NCBI RefSeq assembly: GCF_030696665.1
Contig: NZ_JAUYRV010000033.1
Span: 1-64,000, forward strand
Source of the DNA: Novosphingobium sp.
GTDB lineage: Bacteria; Pseudomonadota; Alphaproteobacteria; Sphingomonadales; Sphingomonadaceae
Direction of reading: 5' to 3'
DNA: 64,000 bases
Below the pieces are notes generated by a model, which was not told the DNA's origin, did no database searches, and worked only from the letters and a program-made list of their open reading frames with translations. Positions 17,022 through 25,743 of this stretch are shown in pieces; positions within the stretch are counted from its first letter, which is position 1; the number at the start of each line of letters is the position of its first letter. The position numbers and the translations under genes were made by a program.

Positions 17022-17789
17022 TCAATATTCGGAGAGTAAGCGACCGAAGCCGTCCATCTGCTGTTCGATCCCGTTGGCGCGCAGTGCGTGCCAATAAGTA
17101 GCGGTATTAATTGCGATGACGGGCTTTCCCAGCACCAGTTCTGCCGCTGCGGCGAACTGTATGAATGACAGGTTGGTGCCGACTTGGACGATCGCTTCGA
17201 CGTCGTCGCCGTCAAGTTCGCGCAGGGCTGCGCGCAGGCGGTCATCGGGAACTTGGGCGATCTGGGTCCACGATGCGCAGCGCAGCGGCAGGTCGCGCAC
17301 GGTTTCATAGCCATTGTCGGCCAGGAAGTGACGGACCTGCGTATTGGCGCTGGGCCAGTAGGGTGAAAGCACTGCGACGCGGCGGATGTTGCCATAGGCG
17401 TTGAGCGCGGCAACGACAGCTTCGGCCCCGGTCGACACTTTCAGACCGGCATGGCTTTCCACCTGTTCGCGCCAGCGCCTGCCGCCCTCGGCACCGCCGT
17501 AGAATGTGACCGCTGACATGCCCATGACGAGATAGTCCGGCTCTGCTGAGAGCACTCCGGTAACCGCACCTAGGGTGTTGGCGTCGATTTCCATTGTCCC
17601 GGCCATGAACGTTTCGTCTGACACTGCCTGCGCGTTGCTGACAACGATGCGGCTGTAATGATTGGTGACACCCATGGGCCGCATGTCATCAAAATCGGGC
17701 TGGACAGTAGTGTTGGTTGATGGCCCCAATACGCCGAATTTGCACCGATAGCCGCGCCGATCCGGCTTCGTTCGAAGAATGCTCGTCAT
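17022..17789 (-). CDS. Maleate-isomerase/arylmalonate-decarboxylase-like protein lacking both catalytic cysteines
   Basis: A member of the Asp/Glu racemase superfamily, 255 residues. The N-terminus GVLGPSTNTTVQPDF and the C-terminal LGKPVIAINTATYWHALRANGI are those of maleate cis-trans isomerases. The two positions that normally hold the catalytic cysteines read VMGMSAV (about residues 88-94) and VQVGTNLSF (about 201-209), so both Cys appear to be Gly. The only cysteines left (16 and 171) are elsewhere. The protein may be a non-racemising member acting as decarboxylase, hydratase or binding protein. Alternatively the family assignment may hide a new activity. It lies between an alpha/beta hydrolase and an FAD monooxygenase. 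Confidence 0.78.
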   Translation of the reverse strand: MTSILRTKPDRRGYRCKFGVLGPSTNTTVQPDFDDMRPMGVTNHYSRIVVSNAQAVSDETFMAGTMEIDANTLGAVTGVLSAEPDYLVMGMSAVTFYGGAEGGRRWREQVESHAGLKVSTGAEAVVAALNAYGNIRRVAVLSPYWPSANTQVRHFLADNGYETVRDLPLRCASWTQIAQVPDDRLRAALRELDGDDVEAIVQVGTNLSFIQFAAAAELVLGKPVIAINTATYWHALRANGIEQQMDGFGRLLSEY

Positions 17790-17911
17790 GACCCTGATCC
17801 CTTGATGGCTTGGTGTCCTTGCCCCCTTTCATGCAACGCCGCGCTTGCGCCTGCGAGAGCGAGGTTCGCCGCTGTTCGCCTGACGATAACCGGGCTGGCG
17901 GTGCGATCTGG

Positions 17912-18844
17912 TCAGCCACGTTGGGCGAGAAAGCTGCGCATAGCGGCGGCTGTCTCGGCGGGTTTTTCCTGATGCACGAATGAACCTGCGCCGGGGATGG
18001 TGACCAGCGTGGCGTCGGGCCGGCACTTGCGTCCCACTTCGGCATATCGGGTGTAGTGGCCCCGGTCGGCGTAGACGAGCAGCAAGGGCTGGCGCGTGCG
18101 GGCAAGTGCTGCTTCGGTGTCGTTAAGCGCGACGCCGCGCTCGCTGGGGCGGACCCAGTAATCGGCGCGGGCGCGGCTGGCATTCTGCTCGGCCTCCACC
18201 GCCGGATTCAGCGAACCGAACCGCGATACTTGCGCCGCAGTGCGCGGCAAAGGGCGCCAGTCGGCGGTGTAGACGGCCGGGTCGCGCTTGCGCTCCACTT
18301 CGGCCAGTGCGTCGCGGTTTTGCCCGGCGAACAGGCTGACGCTAAGCAGCATCAGCCGTTCGACGCGGGCGGGCCAGCGATCCGCCATGGTTATGCCGAT
18401 GATCCCACCCAGCGAATTGCCCGCAACGGAAAATTGCTCGACCCCCAACTCGCTCAAACCGGCCAGCACCAGCGCGGCGGTTTCATCGACTGACTGGACG
18501 AAGGGTGGCGGTCCTGCCCAGCGGGAATCGCCGTGACCCGGCAAGTCAAAGGCGATGACGCGGTGACGATTGGCCAACAGCGGGGCAAGGGCGAGCCAGT
18601 CGGCGATCCACCCGCCGAGTTTGTGCAGCAACACGACGGTCGGAGCATCCGCCGGACCCATCGCCTGCCACGCCAGCACTCCGCCCGCACGGGCAATGGT
18701 GCCGCGATCGGTCCACGGGTAGGGCGGCGTGCCGGACGCAGCGCGGGCAACCGGTTTTGCCGCGACGGTCATCGGCAATGCCGCCGCGGCCACGCTGGCG
18801 ATGGCCAGCACATCACGACGCGAGGACAGGAAGCGCGGGCTCAT
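17912..18844 (-). CDS. Exported alpha/beta hydrolase (Tat-type signal)
   Basis: A hydrolase of 310 residues. The N-terminus SRRDVLAIASVAAAALPMTVAA carries a twin-Arg-like motif and a hydrophobic stretch, so export to the periplasm is likely. The fold is read from VVLLHKLGGWIADW (oxyanion region), the nucleophile elbow GNSLGG (Ser about residue 143), YADRGHYTRY (acid) and SFVHQEKP (catalytic His). The start overlaps the stop of the DUF3089 gene (ATGA type). Ester or amide cleavage of the imported substrate before inner-membrane transport is plausible. Sequence alone does not tell ester, lactone and C-C hydrolases apart. Confidence 0.82.
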   Translation of the reverse strand: MSPRFLSSRRDVLAIASVAAAALPMTVAAKPVARAASGTPPYPWTDRGTIARAGGVLAWQAMGPADAPTVVLLHKLGGWIADWLALAPLLANRHRVIAFDLPGHGDSRWAGPPPFVQSVDETAALVLAGLSELGVEQFSVAGNSLGGIIGITMADRWPARVERLMLLSVSLFAGQNRDALAEVERKRDPAVYTADWRPLPRTAAQVSRFGSLNPAVEAEQNASRARADYWVRPSERGVALNDTEAALARTRQPLLLVYADRGHYTRYAEVGRKCRPDATLVTIPGAGSFVHQEKPAETAAAMRSFLAQRG

Positions 18845-19872
18845 CGCCGTGCGCCATGAAAGGCGCGGACCCGCAGGCGGGCATTTGTGGCGATATCGCC
18901 CCAGAATAGCGCAATGTCATGCATGTGCAGGATACCTCCGGGTATCGGTGCTGGTGCGGGAGAGGTGGTGGTCACACGCAGGACGCCGTTTTTGCACGAT
19001 GCCGACACAGCACCGATGGCAATTGGCAGCGGTTGTGCATCGCGCGCAGCAACAGGCAACCAGCCTTTTGCTGCAGAAGCGGCAGCAGCAGGCTGCGATG
19101 CCTTGAAGGTCAGCGGGTTGATGCAGATGATGTGGCGATCGCGGCCAGGCAAACCATAATCACGTTGCGCCCGCTCCGCCCAAGCGCTTGTCTCGGCGTG
19201 CGGGGTAAAACTGTTCCAGCTTATGGCGCAGCGGGTTTGGGCCGGGTGCCTGCAAACAGGGATACTGGCGGGCAGCGCGCCTGCCGGAATGCCGATGCCG
19301 GGAAGATAGGCCGCCACAAGGCGGCGGGCGGCGGGCGTCGAGGCAATCTCGTCGTGCAGCAGGCGTAGGCCCAGCAGCGCGCCTTGGCTGTGTCCGGCCA
19401 GAATGAACGGGCGGCCATGATTGCTATTGGCAAGGTAGTGGCGAAACGCAGCACGGACATCGCCATAGGCAAGGTCATAGGCTGCCGCGCCGCGCCCGTC
19501 GCGCTCGGCAAACGCGCGGGTAGACGCCTGCCGATACCACGGCATGATGCGGCGGCAGCAGTCGGAAAATGCGCTGAGCTGGCGGTCCACCACACTGACG
19601 CGAGTCCAGGTCTGCGCCGCGGCATCTGCCAGTGACTGGTTCCATTCCTGCGACAGGAATGTGGTGGGGTGGATATAGAATACGTCAGCGATGCGGTTCG
19701 GTCCGCCGCTTTCGTTGACGGCCCAAGCATAGCTTTGGGCATAGTCCGGCGGGGCGGATACTGGCGATGCCTTATCCACCCCTTGTGCCGGCGCTGCGAA
19801 CATGAGCGCGACGAGGGGGAGGGACACCCGTGTAAGACGGATGCGCCTCGCCGCGCGCCATGCCGCAGTCAT
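18841..19872 (-). CDS. DUF3089 family alpha/beta-hydrolase-like secreted protein
   Basis: A protein of 343 residues with an N-terminal signal (VSLPLVALMFAAPAQG). The DUF3089 hallmarks are ADVFYIHPTTFLSQEWNQ near residue 60, the nucleophile AGHSQGALLGLRLLHDE near residue 163, and the C-terminal HDIALFWGDIATNARLRV. The start is set at MTAAWRAARR, 13 bp after the TonB receptor stop; the upstream in-frame extension lies inside the receptor gene. DUF3089 proteins are Ser hydrolases of unknown substrate. Here it forms a periplasmic hydrolase pair with the next gene. Confidence 0.82.
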   Translation of the reverse strand: MTAAWRAARRIRLTRVSLPLVALMFAAPAQGVDKASPVSAPPDYAQSYAWAVNESGGPNRIADVFYIHPTTFLSQEWNQSLADAAAQTWTRVSVVDRQLSAFSDCCRRIMPWYRQASTRAFAERDGRGAAAYDLAYGDVRAAFRHYLANSNHGRPFILAGHSQGALLGLRLLHDEIASTPAARRLVAAYLPGIGIPAGALPASIPVCRHPAQTRCAISWNSFTPHAETSAWAERAQRDYGLPGRDRHIICINPLTFKASQPAAAASAAKGWLPVAARDAQPLPIAIGAVSASCKNGVLRVTTTSPAPAPIPGGILHMHDIALFWGDIATNARLRVRAFHGARR

Positions 19873-19885
19873 GACTGTTGGCCGA

Positions 19886-22123
19886 TCAGAACCGGAGCTC
19901 GACCGACGCACCGACAAGCCGCCCGTTGCCAACGAACCCGGTCGTAAAGGTCGTTGCTGGTACAAATTCTGGCTCGTTGATAGACGACACGATGTAGTAC
20001 TTGTTGAACAGGTTCCGCGCGAACAGCGCGAATTCGAACTTGTCGATCAAGAAACCGATCCGGGTATTCACCAGTGTTTGTGGTTCGGTATATTGAAGCG
20101 CGAGCGCGTTGGTCGGCTGGTGTGAACGGTATGACACATCGCCGCGCAGATAGATTTCAGCATCGCCCACTGCGAAGGTGTAAGTCGCCGCACCACTAAT
20201 CTGGTGCTTCGACGTGCGCGGGATCTGGAAGCCACCGACGTCAATCCCGATTCCGGCCTGCGTAAGGCCGCAAACCGCTGCTGTCGGGCAGATGCGCGCG
20301 CCGCTGAAGTCGATGGTTCCCTTGTCCCACTTGGCATCGGCGTAAGCATAGCCACCCGAAAGATCGAGCCCGGAGAATGGCTTGAGCGCGACCGAGGCTT
20401 CAAAGCCCTTGACCGATGCCGAGCCGATGTTGGTGACCGGGTTGGTCTGTCCGGCAACAGCCGAGGGGACCGAGAGCTGGAGATTTTTCCAGTCTACGTA
20501 AAAGGCTGAAAGATTGAGCACTGCACTGCCGTCAAAGAACGTGTTCTTCGAACCGATTTCGTAAGTGGTGTTCTTTTCTGGCCCAAACGATTGTTCGATC
20601 ACGACCGCTGTGTTGTTGAACCCGCCAGATTTGGTGCCGCTGGCAATCACCGCATAAAGCAAATTGGTTTCAGTCGCTTTGTAGTTGGCGGTTACCCGGT
20701 ACGTGCCATAGGAGAAGCTGGCTTCGGGTTTGAGAACCAGCCCGGTCAGGCGGTTGGTCAACTGAGCGCGCTTGTCTTCCCAAGTCCAGCGGCCTTGCGC
20801 TTCGATTTCCAGCGCGGACGTAAGCTTGAAGCTGCCAAGCGCGAAGACCGATTTCATCTTGGCAAATTCGATGTTTTCCTGATCGAGCGATTTGGGCGTC
20901 TGGTTGGGGCCAATTCCAACGACGGTGATCTGCGACGCTTGGCGATCGTAATAATAGCCACCAACAGCCCAATCGAAGAAGCTGTTGCCGTAAGATTCTG
21001 CGCGCAGTTCCTGGCTCCATTCGCGCACCGGGCCGACGAAGGGCTGGGTGAATCGGCGCGAGGTCGACGGCAGGCCGCCAAGGCTGTTCAGGTGCTGGTC
21101 CTGCAATGCATAGGTGCTGTATTTGGCATAGCTGCCGGTATAGCGCAGTGCCATCGGGCCAAAATCATAGGCAACGCGGCCAATCGCCAGATCGGTCTTG
21201 CGGCGTGAAACAGAGGCTGGATCGACGTTCACCGAAGCCGGTGCTGTCAGGTCACCGCAGCGAAAGCGGCGATTGCTGCCGCCTCGGTTGTTGCTGTTGG
21301 TGGTGGTGCCACCACAGTCGTTGGTAAACATGTAGTTCGCGCCGCCATCCAACTCGTCCTCGTAATGGTAATAGAACGCTGAAGCTTCGAACCCGCCGCC
21401 GGGGTGGAAGTTGAGCGTCGCCGCGCCCGAAACCTTGTGGTCCCAGCCGCCCAGTTTGCCGCCCGAGACATTGCGAACGGTGCCGCCATATGTGGAATAT
21501 GAACCGACCAGCAGCGCGCTCAGTGTGTCGCCCAACGGGACTGAAATCTTGCCGGCAACTTCGGCGAAGCCATCGCCGCCGCTGCTGGCACGAACGCGAC
21601 CGGACAGTGTTTCGGAAGGTTTTTCGAGGACATAGTTGATCGCGCCGGCAAAAGCGTTGTTGCCATAGAGCGCGCTTTGCGGGCCCTTGATCACTTCGAC
21701 GCGGGCCAGGTTGAACAAGTCAATATCAAGGTTCGACTTGGCGGAGAGATAGACCCCGTCAAGGAATACGCCGACATTGTTATCGAATGTAGTGGTGGTG
21801 ATGTTGGTCACGCCGCGCAGCGACGGGGCGGCCAAACCGCCTGCATTGCCCGCGTTGAAAGTGAGGCCGGGCGTCAGCCGGGCGACATCGGCCAGATTGG
21901 ATGCCCCAGCGCGAGTCAGCGTCTGCTGCGAGGCAGCAGTTACCGCCGCCGGAACCGACTGGAGTGTTTCCTCGCGCTTGCGAGCCGTAACGACGATCGT
22001 GCCGTCGCTGTCGTTGCCGCTTTCGGCGGAAACTTCACCGACCGTCGCGCTGTCTTGCGCCTGGGCAGGAAGTGCCCATGCAAGAGAACCGAGAACTGTG
22101 CTGGCTAACCAGAGATTCTTCAT
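19886..22123 (-). CDS. TonB-dependent outer-membrane receptor 2
   Basis: A receptor of 745 residues. The signal peptide ends near AQAQDS, the plug start is TIVVTARKREETLQSVPAAV, the plug motif is VEVIKGPQSALYGNNAFAGAINYVLE near residue 153, and the barrel ends in ASVELRF. GGGAG lies 6 bp before the ATG at 22123. It resembles receptor 1 in layout (SALYG[RN]N[TA]FAGAINYV) and heads a minus-strand unit with two exported hydrolases, the maleate-isomerase-like protein and the FAD monooxygenase. Divergently, 195 bp away, lies a second methyltransferase-like/small-protein pair. Confidence 0.92.
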   Translation of the reverse strand: MKNLWLASTVLGSLAWALPAQAQDSATVGEVSAESGNDSDGTIVVTARKREETLQSVPAAVTAASQQTLTRAGASNLADVARLTPGLTFNAGNAGGLAAPSLRGVTNITTTTFDNNVGVFLDGVYLSAKSNLDIDLFNLARVEVIKGPQSALYGNNAFAGAINYVLEKPSETLSGRVRASSGGDGFAEVAGKISVPLGDTLSALLVGSYSTYGGTVRNVSGGKLGGWDHKVSGAATLNFHPGGGFEASAFYYHYEDELDGGANYMFTNDCGGTTTNSNNRGGSNRRFRCGDLTAPASVNVDPASVSRRKTDLAIGRVAYDFGPMALRYTGSYAKYSTYALQDQHLNSLGGLPSTSRRFTQPFVGPVREWSQELRAESYGNSFFDWAVGGYYYDRQASQITVVGIGPNQTPKSLDQENIEFAKMKSVFALGSFKLTSALEIEAQGRWTWEDKRAQLTNRLTGLVLKPEASFSYGTYRVTANYKATETNLLYAVIASGTKSGGFNNTAVVIEQSFGPEKNTTYEIGSKNTFFDGSAVLNLSAFYVDWKNLQLSVPSAVAGQTNPVTNIGSASVKGFEASVALKPFSGLDLSGGYAYADAKWDKGTIDFSGARICPTAAVCGLTQAGIGIDVGGFQIPRTSKHQISGAATYTFAVGDAEIYLRGDVSYRSHQPTNALALQYTEPQTLVNTRIGFLIDKFEFALFARNLFNKYYIVSSINEPEFVPATTFTTGFVGNGRLVGASVELRF

Positions 22124-22317
22124 TCGATAACTCCCTGAATCGCCGGTGCGCCTATGCGCTCCCGCCCTATGCGATCCCAAGCTGCCTTCACTGCCACGTT
22201 CCCGGCACGAGCCAAGTCATTGGTCAACAATGTTCGCTGGGCGACTATCGAACGCGCTGCGCTGGGCCTGCTGGCCGGTTGGTGGCATAACTATCGCGAA
22301 GCAAGAGGAGATGCCTG

Positions 22318-23361
22318 GTGCAGTTTCAGTTGGCCCAGCGCGGGCGCGCGCTGATGGATTTCGAAGTGACGGCACGGCTTGCTGCCGGGCAACTGCAGCA
22401 AAAGGTCGAGGCTGAACTGGTCGCGGCGGGGCTGGGATCTGACGGGCTGCCAGAAAGCATGGAAGAACGCCATCGCGTGATCGACGCGGCACTGGCTGAT
22501 TCGCCTGTCTATCAGGCTCGCGCTTTGCTGGGGGAATGGTGCGCCAAGCAACATGGCCACGCGGCGGAACAGGCCTTTGCCGAAGTGGCCGAGGTGCTTG
22601 TCCCCGCGCTGGAAGGTTTGCGTGAAGGCCCGACAACATTGACCAGCCACGATTTCGTAGCGCCACAATACTGGTCCCAAGTGTGGTTTCACCGTACGCG
22701 CGGCGGGTGGGACGCTGGCGAGTATAACGGGTTCGTCCACGGCGAACTGGTTCACAAGAAGTATGTTTCAAAGATTTATCCCGGCGACATCTATGGCAAT
22801 CGCCGCGCGCTGCTGCACGAATTGCCGCGTGATGATTATCGCCATATTCTGGAAATCGGGGCGTCTTCGGGCCATCACAGTCTGGCGATAGCCGAAGTAT
22901 TTCCGGACGCGAAGCTGGTGGGGATCGATCCGTCGCTGCGGATGTTGGAGCAGGCTCAGCGGGTCGCCAATGAGCAGGGGCTGGCGTGGGAACTGCACAC
23001 TGGTGTCGGCGAAGATATGGCGATGTTCGCCGATGCTTCGTTTGACCTTGTTACCGCTTATGCAATTCACCACGAAATGCCGGTCAAGGCGATCGAGGCC
23101 GTCTTTGCCGAGGCGTGGCGCGTGCTCGCGCCGGGCGGAGACATGATCATGGCCGACGTGGCCCGGACGCAAAGTCTGGACCGGCTGACCGCATGGCGAT
23201 TTGACTGGGCGGCGCGTTGGGGTGGCGAACCATTCTGGCGCGCAACCGCAGCACTGGACATGGAACCCTTGGCCCGCGCGGCAGGTTTCGTCGACGTGCG
23301 CGGTTGGCAACCCAACCCGAGCCGCGACCCCTATATCATCTATGGAAGAAAACCGCTGTGA
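22318..23361 (+). CDS. SAM-dependent-methyltransferase-like protein, copy 2
   Basis: A class I methyltransferase-fold protein of 347 residues. The nucleotide loop is LEIGASSGHHS (178-188), the acidic residue is in GIDPS (202-206), and AYAIHHEMPVKA (247-258) follows. RGGWDAGEY (128-136) matches PGGWDGYDLY of copy 1 at 12494. The GTG start has GAGGAG 7 bp upstream. The stop overlaps the GTG of the small partner (GTGA). It is transcribed away from TonB receptor 2. Like copy 1 it has a long N-terminal part that I do not recognise. A role as a pathway enzyme rather than a protein or RNA methyltransferase is inferred from the context. Confidence 0.8.
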   Translation: MQFQLAQRGRALMDFEVTARLAAGQLQQKVEAELVAAGLGSDGLPESMEERHRVIDAALADSPVYQARALLGEWCAKQHGHAAEQAFAEVAEVLVPALEGLREGPTTLTSHDFVAPQYWSQVWFHRTRGGWDAGEYNGFVHGELVHKKYVSKIYPGDIYGNRRALLHELPRDDYRHILEIGASSGHHSLAIAEVFPDAKLVGIDPSLRMLEQAQRVANEQGLAWELHTGVGEDMAMFADASFDLVTAYAIHHEMPVKAIEAVFAEAWRVLAPGGDMIMADVARTQSLDRLTAWRFDWAARWGGEPFWRATAALDMEPLARAAGFVDVRGWQPNPSRDPYIIYGRKPL

Positions 23362-23636
23362 GTGATCCTGTGAACACCGGACGCGATACCACGCCGCATC
23401 GCCAGATATTGCCCCCCACGCGCATCGATGATGTCGCCGAAGCCTTGCTGGCACTAACGCGCGAGATTTGGGTGCTGACAGACCGGCAGCTGATGCTGGA
23501 AGCATTGCTGACCCGCAACGGCATTGATGTGAGCGCACTCGACGCAATGGAACCGGACGAGCCTATGCAGGCGCGCCTTACTGCGCGGCGTCAGTTGCTG
23601 ATCGACAATGTGTTGACGGCGCTGCGGGTGAAATAG
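23358..23636 (+). CDS. Small protein of unknown function, partner of methyltransferase-like copy 2
   Basis: A 92-residue protein starting at a GTG that overlaps the previous stop. The core DVAEALLALTREIWVLTDRQ (residues 25-44) followed by EALLTRNGID aligns with the small protein at 13660. The C-terminus (QARLTARRQLLIDNVLTALR) is helical. No signal, membrane segment or metal motif is visible. The conserved aromatic and charged core (E[VI]W[IV][ML]xDRQ) looks like an interaction surface. The function is unknown. Confidence 0.75.
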   Translation: MSDPVNTGRDTTPHRQILPPTRIDDVAEALLALTREIWVLTDRQLMLEALLTRNGIDVSALDAMEPDEPMQARLTARRQLLIDNVLTALRVK

Positions 23637-23768
23637 CGCCGATCTGCAGGTGAGGGCGGTCGAAAGGCCGGCCCACCGCGCCGGTACTGTGACGTGGATG
23701 TCGCTACGATTGTGCTGCTCATGCGCGATGCTTGGAAGTGTGGCGCGCTGCCCGAGGCCCTGCTCGCC

Positions 23769-23792
23769 ATTTGTATTAATGTTGAAACAAAT
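23769..23792. promoter_or_regulatory. Inverted repeat upstream of the iclR-type gene
   Basis: ATTTGT and ACAAAT form a perfect 6-bp inverted repeat with a 12-bp spacer, in an AT-rich island 57 bp before the regulator start at 23849. IclR-family regulators commonly bind such dyads in their own promoters. On the minus strand the left arm reads CATTAATACAAAT, which resembles the end of operator-like site 2. Confidence 0.4.
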
Positions 23793-23848
23793 TGACAGAT
23801 GGTTTAGCCTCCGATTCGGGCACTAGGTCCGGCTAGCGGAGGTGAGCG

Positions 23849-24721
23849 ATGGTGACGAACGCAATCATACCGTTGTTCGAACAGCGAACGGATGACGATG
23901 ACACGCTGCGCGATCCTGATCGCGGCATTCCGATCCGGGCGATTTCTCGCGCAATTGCTGTGTTGCAAGCCATCAATCGCAGCGGCTCGCTGACCATGAC
24001 GAATATCGCCAAAGGGTCTTGCGTTCCTTATCCCACGGCCTGCCGGATCGTGCAGACACTGATCCACGAAGGGCTGATCGAGCGCGAGCCTGATCGCAAG
24101 CACTACCGCCCGACGGCACTGGTGCAGACGCTGTCGCACGGCTTCCAAGGCGACGGAGAACTCATCCGCGTGGCCCGCCCCTATATGGCGGCGCTGACCC
24201 GTGAAGTTGGCTGGCCGCTTTCGCTGTGCACGCATGTCGGCAGCACGATGGTACTGCGTGATTCAACGCACGGGCTGACGTCGCTGACATTCAATCATTA
24301 TCACCCCGGCTTTACCATGCCGATGCTTGCCTGCGGAGCAGGTCTGGTACATCTGGCCTATTGTTCCGATCAGGAGCGTGAGATAATACTTGAGCATATC
24401 CGCCTGTTTGAGGAGGATGACACCCGCCACATGCTGGAATTGGTGCGCGATGGTGGCTTGCTGGAAACCGTGCGCCGGTCGGGCCATGCCGCGCGAGGCT
24501 ATAATCGTTTTACCCGCAACCCGGGCAAGACGTCGTCAATCGCGGTGCCGTTGTTGAAGGGGGGGGGCATCGTGGGGACGCTGACGCTGGCGTTCTTTTC
24601 ATCGAGCATCGAGATGAACGAAGCGATCCGCCAGCTTCTGCCCCGGTTGAAAGCCTGCGCGGCGACAATCGGCACTACTATCGAAGCCGGGAGCAATGAC
24701 GTTTTCGTGACCGACGCCTGA
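23849..24721 (+). CDS. IclR-family transcriptional regulator
   Basis: A regulator of 290 residues. The winged helix lies at about residues 30-100 (ISRAIAVLQAINRSGSLTMTNIAKGS, YPTACRIVQTLIHEGLIERE) and the IclR effector domain follows (VGWPLSLCTHVGSTMVLRDS, GYNRFTRNPGKTSSIAVPLL). The general look is that of MhpR, the phenylpropionate-pathway regulator. A good GGAGG site precedes the ATG. It is followed after 107 bp by an imidase/lyase/amidase operon in the same direction, its probable target. The ligand is unknown. Confidence 0.87.
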   Translation: MVTNAIIPLFEQRTDDDDTLRDPDRGIPIRAISRAIAVLQAINRSGSLTMTNIAKGSCVPYPTACRIVQTLIHEGLIEREPDRKHYRPTALVQTLSHGFQGDGELIRVARPYMAALTREVGWPLSLCTHVGSTMVLRDSTHGLTSLTFNHYHPGFTMPMLACGAGLVHLAYCSDQEREIILEHIRLFEEDDTRHMLELVRDGGLLETVRRSGHAARGYNRFTRNPGKTSSIAVPLLKGGGIVGTLTLAFFSSSIEMNEAIRQLLPRLKACAATIGTTIEAGSNDVFVTDA

Positions 24722-24828
24722 TCGTCTGGCGAACAGCTACGACGTGGGCTTTGCATCCGGTGTCGCTTCTGCACAGTCCGCCACGAGAAGGTCGGCATAT
24801 CAGCGCCAGCACCCCACGGAGATTAAGA

Positions 24829-25743
24829 ATGGAATATGATTACGTCCCGATGCCGCAGCGCCATCCGCTCAAATGGCCTAACGGCGCGCGGGTTGCGCTG
24901 ATCCTTACCTTCAATCTTGAAACCTGGGATCTGACCAAGGACACCGACAAGCCCTATTATGCGGGCGGCCCTGCGATCTTGCCTGATGTGCTGCCTGGCA
25001 ACACCCCGGATTTTCCCAATTTCACTTGGCGTGAATATGGCCAGCGCGTTGGCATTTGGCGTTTGTTCGAATTGTTCGACGAATTGGGCGTGGCGGCATC
25101 GTGCACGACCAATGCGGTGACCTTCGAGCGGCGCAAGGCGATGACCGACGCGGTATTGGAACGGGGCTGGGAACTGCTGGCGCACAATTGGGAACAGGGC
25201 GAGCTGCTCTCAAGCTTCGCGCACAGCCCCGAAAAGGAGCGCGATGTCGTGATGCGCAGTTTGGCGCATTATGAGAAATTCACCGGGCGCAAAGCCAAAG
25301 GCTGGCTCTCATCTTCGCTGCGCGGCACGATGCAGACTGCCGATATTCTCGCCGAGCAGGGGTGCACTTTTTACTGCGATATCATGAACGACGATCAGCC
25401 TTTCCTACTTCGCACGCCGTCTGGCCCCATCGTTTCAGTGCCCTATTCCAACGAGATAAACGACTTTACGTTCATCACCCGCAAGAACTTCACCACCGAC
25501 CAGTTTCGTGATGCTCTGATCGAGGAACTCGACGTGCTTTATGCCGAAGGTGCGAAGACCGGGCGCATCATGAATGTGGGCATTCACCCGCATGTCTCAG
25601 GACGCGCACATCGGGTCCGCGCGCTGCGCGAATTCATCGAACATGCCAAATCTCTGCCGGGCATATGGTGGGCAAGGCGCGAAGAAATTGCAGAATGGTA
25701 TCTCGCCAATCATGAAAGCCACATTCCGGGCCAGACGGGGTGA
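24829..25743 (+). CDS. NodB-fold hydrolase of the PuuE/cyclic-imidase type, copy 3
   Basis: A third paralogue, 304 residues, with an ATG preceded by CGGAG. It shares LTFNLETWDLT near residue 25, EYGQRVGIWRLFELFDELGV near residue 66, LLAHNWEQGELL near residue 119 and a HPHVSGRAHRVRAL block near residue 251. As in copies 1 and 2, the His is not followed by a second zinc His at +4 and there is no signal peptide. It overlaps the next gene by GTGA. The three-gene unit imidase, lyase, half-amidase mirrors the 6-9.5 kb operon and strengthens the reading of imide ring opening followed by amide hydrolysis. Confidence 0.82.
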   Translation: MEYDYVPMPQRHPLKWPNGARVALILTFNLETWDLTKDTDKPYYAGGPAILPDVLPGNTPDFPNFTWREYGQRVGIWRLFELFDELGVAASCTTNAVTFERRKAMTDAVLERGWELLAHNWEQGELLSSFAHSPEKERDVVMRSLAHYEKFTGRKAKGWLSSSLRGTMQTADILAEQGCTFYCDIMNDDQPFLLRTPSGPIVSVPYSNEINDFTFITRKNFTTDQFRDALIEELDVLYAEGAKTGRIMNVGIHPHVSGRAHRVRALREFIEHAKSLPGIWWARREEIAEWYLANHESHIPGQTG

